A stretch of 64,000 nucleotides of DNA, from NCBI GenBank assembly GCA_949825065.1, contig OX463862.1, forward strand, positions 12,705,592 to 12,769,591, in the 5' to 3' direction. Source of the stretch: Odontocerum albicorne. Its lineage: Eukaryota; Arthropoda; Insecta; Trichoptera; Odontoceridae. Positions 61,346 through 64,000 of this stretch are shown here, piece after piece. Positions within the stretch are counted from its first letter, which is position 1, and each line of letters starts with the position of its first letter. A program made the translations under genes and the position numbers. The notes under the pieces were generated by a model. The model did not search any database. It saw nothing but the letters and a program-made list of their open reading frames with translations, and had not been told where the DNA came from.

Positions 61346-61479
61346 TTGTTTAAGCGTAGCGCTAGTCCATGATCGGAGACGCTGAAAATTTAACCTATGC
61401 AGTAGTTTTAAGTAGCACACTTCATTCAAAGAGTAGCTGTAAATTTAAACTTAAACAATATTGCAATAATAACTAAGTT

Positions 61480-62735
61480 GATAAAAGACCACAGTAATAA
61501 ACTGCCACCAAATAATGTAAATCATGGTCTAGAAGTGGTTACTGACTTTGTTTACTTAAGGTCCAGTATTACTTACAGTGGATAATGCGAGGCTGAGGTG
61601 AAAAGAACTGAAAGGTGAAGAATAGGATGTCAAAGCTGGAAAAGATATGGAAGAGCAGAACTATCACCAACACGATGGAAGTGTGCCTGGTCAAGTTTCT
61701 CTCCTTCGCAATATTTAACACATCGATCAATAAGTCCCGGAACTAACCAACAGATGGCACCTCTAATAACAAATCCATACCATTCTCAGTTAGTATCAAT
61801 CTTTAAAAGTTACGTGTCAAACTTTCATGACATTCCGACATTGTGTCATTGAGTTACAGTGGTTTTAATGACGCTATTTTTGCTATTTTCAAAAAAATGG
61901 AAAAAACCAAATTTCGTGTGTTGATAAAACATTGCTTTTTAATGGGAAAAAATACCGTTCAAACTCAGCGATGGCTTGAAAAGTGTTATCCGGGCTCTGC
62001 TCCATCGAAAACAACCATTTGTCGGTGGTATGCTAATTTCAAACGCGGTCGTACAGACACAAATGATGCTGAACGCTCTGGTCGTCCAAATGAGGCTGTT
62101 ACACCAGAAAACATTTAAAAAAACCTCAAAATCATTATTGGAGCGTCTGAAAGCAGAAATCGCAAAAAAAACGGCCCCCATATGAAGAAGAAAAAAGTTC
62201 TCTTTCATAAGGACAATGCACCGTGTCACAAGTCGATGATAACGATGGCCAAATTGCATGAGTTGAACTTCAAATTGCTTCCGCACCCACCGTATTCTTC
62301 AGATTTGCCCCCCAGCGACTAATGGCTGGTGGCAGAGCTCAAAAAATGCTCCAGGGAATGAGATTTGGCTCCAATAATGAAGAAGTGATTGCCGAAACTA
62401 ACACCTATTTTGAAACCAAAGATAAATCATTCTACACAGCTGGCATAGAAAAGTTAGGAAAGCGTTGGAATAAATGTATCGCTCTTGAACGAGACTATGT
62501 TGATGAATAAAGAAGAATTTTGTCAAAGAAATGTTGTTTTAGTAATAAGTCCCGGGGCTTATTGATCGATGTGTTATGAACGAGACTTCTAATAACAAGC
62601 GGAAAATAGATGCATTTGAAATGTGATACTGGAGAAAAATGTTACGGATTCTATAGATGGCAAGATGAACTAATACTTTTATTCTAAACGGAGAATCATC
62701 GACAGATTATAGACAATATGTGGCATATTGTATTA
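61480..62735 (+). mobile_element. LINE (RTE-type) fragment split by a mariner
   Basis: Before the mariner, frames read VVTDFVYLRSSITYSG (FKYLGSTI-type), CEAEVKRTE and a RAELSPTRWKCAWSSF-type KVCLVKSLVF equivalent. After 62577 the text continues with ETRLLITSGK, MHLKCDTGEKCYGFYRWQDE (the EMWCWRKMLRISW block). The break falls exactly at the mariner's TA. Confidence 0.7.
61718..62574 (+). mobile_element. Mariner (mellifera-like), 857 bp, TA-flanked
   Basis: The ends are ACACATCGATCAATAAGTCC and GGCTTATTGATCGATGTGT with TA on both sides. The transposase reads MEKTKFRVLIKHCFLMGKNT, VQTQRWLEKCYPGSAPSKTT, ICRWYANFKRGRTDTNDAER (helix-turn-helix and linker). After a deletion come VLFHKDNAPCHKS (second D), PHPPYSSDLPPSD (third D) and KRWNKCIALERDYVDE before the stop. 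The segment with the first D is lost and a stop follows PPSD. Confidence 0.93.
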
Positions 62736-62736
62736 A

Positions 62737-62981
62737 CACGTTCACTGCGTATAAAATGTCATACAGAGATGCTGAAATATCGCGAATTTTTGAAAACCCA
62801 TAACTTTGTTAAAAATCAAATTTTACTTTCTATTGAAACGTCATATACAAGTGTATTCCTTCGTGTCTTCAAAACACATGAAACCGGCGACGAATCCTTA
62901 TCGGGAGAGGTTTATGAGTGCGCTCAACATTCAAGGCTATTTTGTATGGACACGGGAGCCGTGTTCGACGCAGTGAACGTG
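62737..62981. mobile_element. TTAA-flanked element, P4, copy 2 (245 bp)
   Basis: TTAA is at 62733 and 62982. The ends CACGTTCACTGCGT are identical to those at 42274. The right half (GCTCAACATTCAAGGCT, CGGGAGCCGTGTTCGACGCA) matches too; the extra 140 bp are internal, so copy 1 is an internal-deletion form. Confidence 0.9.
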
Positions 62982-62985
62982 TTAA

Positions 62986-63510
62986 TAAATAAATAATTAA
63001 TATTTTTAACTTTGTTAGGTTAGCATAGTGATAAGCCGGCTAAACACCCATTTGTCAATTACACAAGTAAAGGGGGTAGCTATAGGGATAGGAGGTGGAA
63101 GAGAGGGTCGGGAAGGATATACTAAAAAGAATCATTCACTGATTTGTAGACACAAAATGCTGTGTACATGAACTGTTAACATTCCAAATTACTTATTGAC
63201 ATGATAGGCATTGCAGATTTTTGGCTTTCAAAAACACTAAGCTCCGATTCAAAAAAAGTTTGTAAGCCCCTGCCTTAGAAATAATATGTTATTCGAACAT
63301 ATTTTACATTCATACATATCCACTATTCATGCTTCTTGTATTATATGCCGAATCGGAGTAACTTGATTGTTGTATTAATTATAAAATAAAAGTGATGTCA
63401 GAAGTCTTTTCTTTTTTTTTTTAGGGAGAAGAAGTGATGTCAGAAGTCTGATGAAATAAAGTTGAGATTAAAACCATCTGGCAAGGAACTAGACATTGCC
63501 TAATCCCAAA
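62986..63510. other. Spacer with a 17-bp direct repeat
   Basis: AGTGATGTCAGAAGTCT occurs twice, about 41 bp apart (63391 and 63432), around a T-run. It looks like a duplication from a small retroinsertion or slippage. Otherwise unassigned. Confidence 0.45.
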
Positions 63511-63519
63511 GACAATTTT

Positions 63520-63806
63520 CATACACACATACCATTATATTTTCCTGTTTATTGACAGAGTGTCAAAGTTGTCTATTAAGACAAGCTTTCTTCACCCCCT
63601 CCACATCCATACATTTTCTCATACAACTCCTATGATTGTCTTTATTTCTTTCTTTCAAAATTTCATCAAATTGATCCAACCTTGCTTTCCTTGCTCTTCC
63701 TCTTAACAAGCCTTCTCCTCGCATTTGCACTATATATTTTAGTTCATCATTCATTCATTCTACATGCCCAAACCATCTCAGAGTGCTCTTCTTCATTTTA
63801 CTTAAC
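63520..63806 (-). mobile_element. LINE-A tail, reverse orientation
   Basis: The minus strand reads NDELKYIVQMRGEGLLRGRA, RKARLDQFDEILKERNK and NHRSCMRKCMDVEGVKKACL. It is interrupted at TTAA near 63803 by the element at the right edge. Confidence 0.75.
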
Positions 63807-64000
63807 ATGTTCAGGGCTAAAAATGCCTATAGGCATTCATATAAACTTTTGCTAGGTGCTCAAAATGCCTATCGTTGTATTCCCAATTTTATTGGGTGAA
63901 TTAAAAAACAAGTGAGTGGCCCTACGGCACTGATATGGTTTGTAAAGGTTATATGGCAATTAATTATTCTTCCTTTTTTTATTTTATTAACCCTTCCTGT
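63807..64000. mobile_element. TTAA-flanked elements at the right edge (incomplete)
   Basis: The LINE breaks at TTAA with CATGTTCAGGGCTAAAAATG, which may be one TTAA element. At 63987 TTAA is followed by CCCTTCCTGT, the P1 end, and is cut by the window. Neither partner end is visible. Confidence 0.4.

Overview
The window is eukaryotic nuclear DNA, most likely from an arthropod and probably an insect. It is AT-rich and has spliced genes with GT-AG introns. It is dense in tandem arrays, TA-flanked mariner-type elements, TTAA-flanked and 8-bp-TSD inverted-repeat elements, LINE 3' ends, tRNA-derived SINEs and Penelope-like remnants. No bacterial or phage gene was seen. The insect order cannot be fixed from sequence alone.

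Genes. Two genes can be supported, both on the minus strand. The main one is an anillin (scraps) orthologue: ten exons from 57184 down to a stop codon at 37122 encode about the last 610 residues, with an acidic/basic linker, the anillin homology domain and the C-terminal PH domain. Exon phases agree throughout. The 5' exons (actin/myosin-binding half) are not in the window. The second is the C-terminal end of 5-oxoprolinase (OPLAH): two exons at 21011-22257 joined by a canonical intron, with one net +1 frameshift and no upstream exons recognised in the 15 kb before anillin.

Layout. 1-2880: 333-bp satellite running in from the left edge. 2.9-6 kb: 62-bp and 119-bp arrays. 6-17.7 kb: LINE tails, DDE transposon remnants, a Penelope-like element, minisatellites. 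17.8-20 kb: a TTAA-flanked element and a DDE element carrying a 146-bp array. 21-22.3 kb: OPLAH exons. 22.3-37 kb: SINEs, mariner, repeat element X, arrays of 56, 169 and 48 bp, a pogo-like remnant, a TTAA element. 37-57.2 kb: anillin, its introns filled with mariners, two hAT-like elements, two copies of element X, a foldback element and several minisatellites. 57.2-64 kb: deleted mariners, TTAA elements, LINE copies.

Taken together, several tandem arrays have units that are pieces of mobile elements (40154, 46917, 18660, 54591), and most class II elements kept their ends while losing their middles. I found no cassette of linked genes that looks like a new biological system. The most unusual points are the tandemly duplicated splice acceptor of an anillin exon, the orphan OPLAH exons, the 60-bp array grown from a transposon end, and hammerhead-like cores in Penelope-type terminal repeats.
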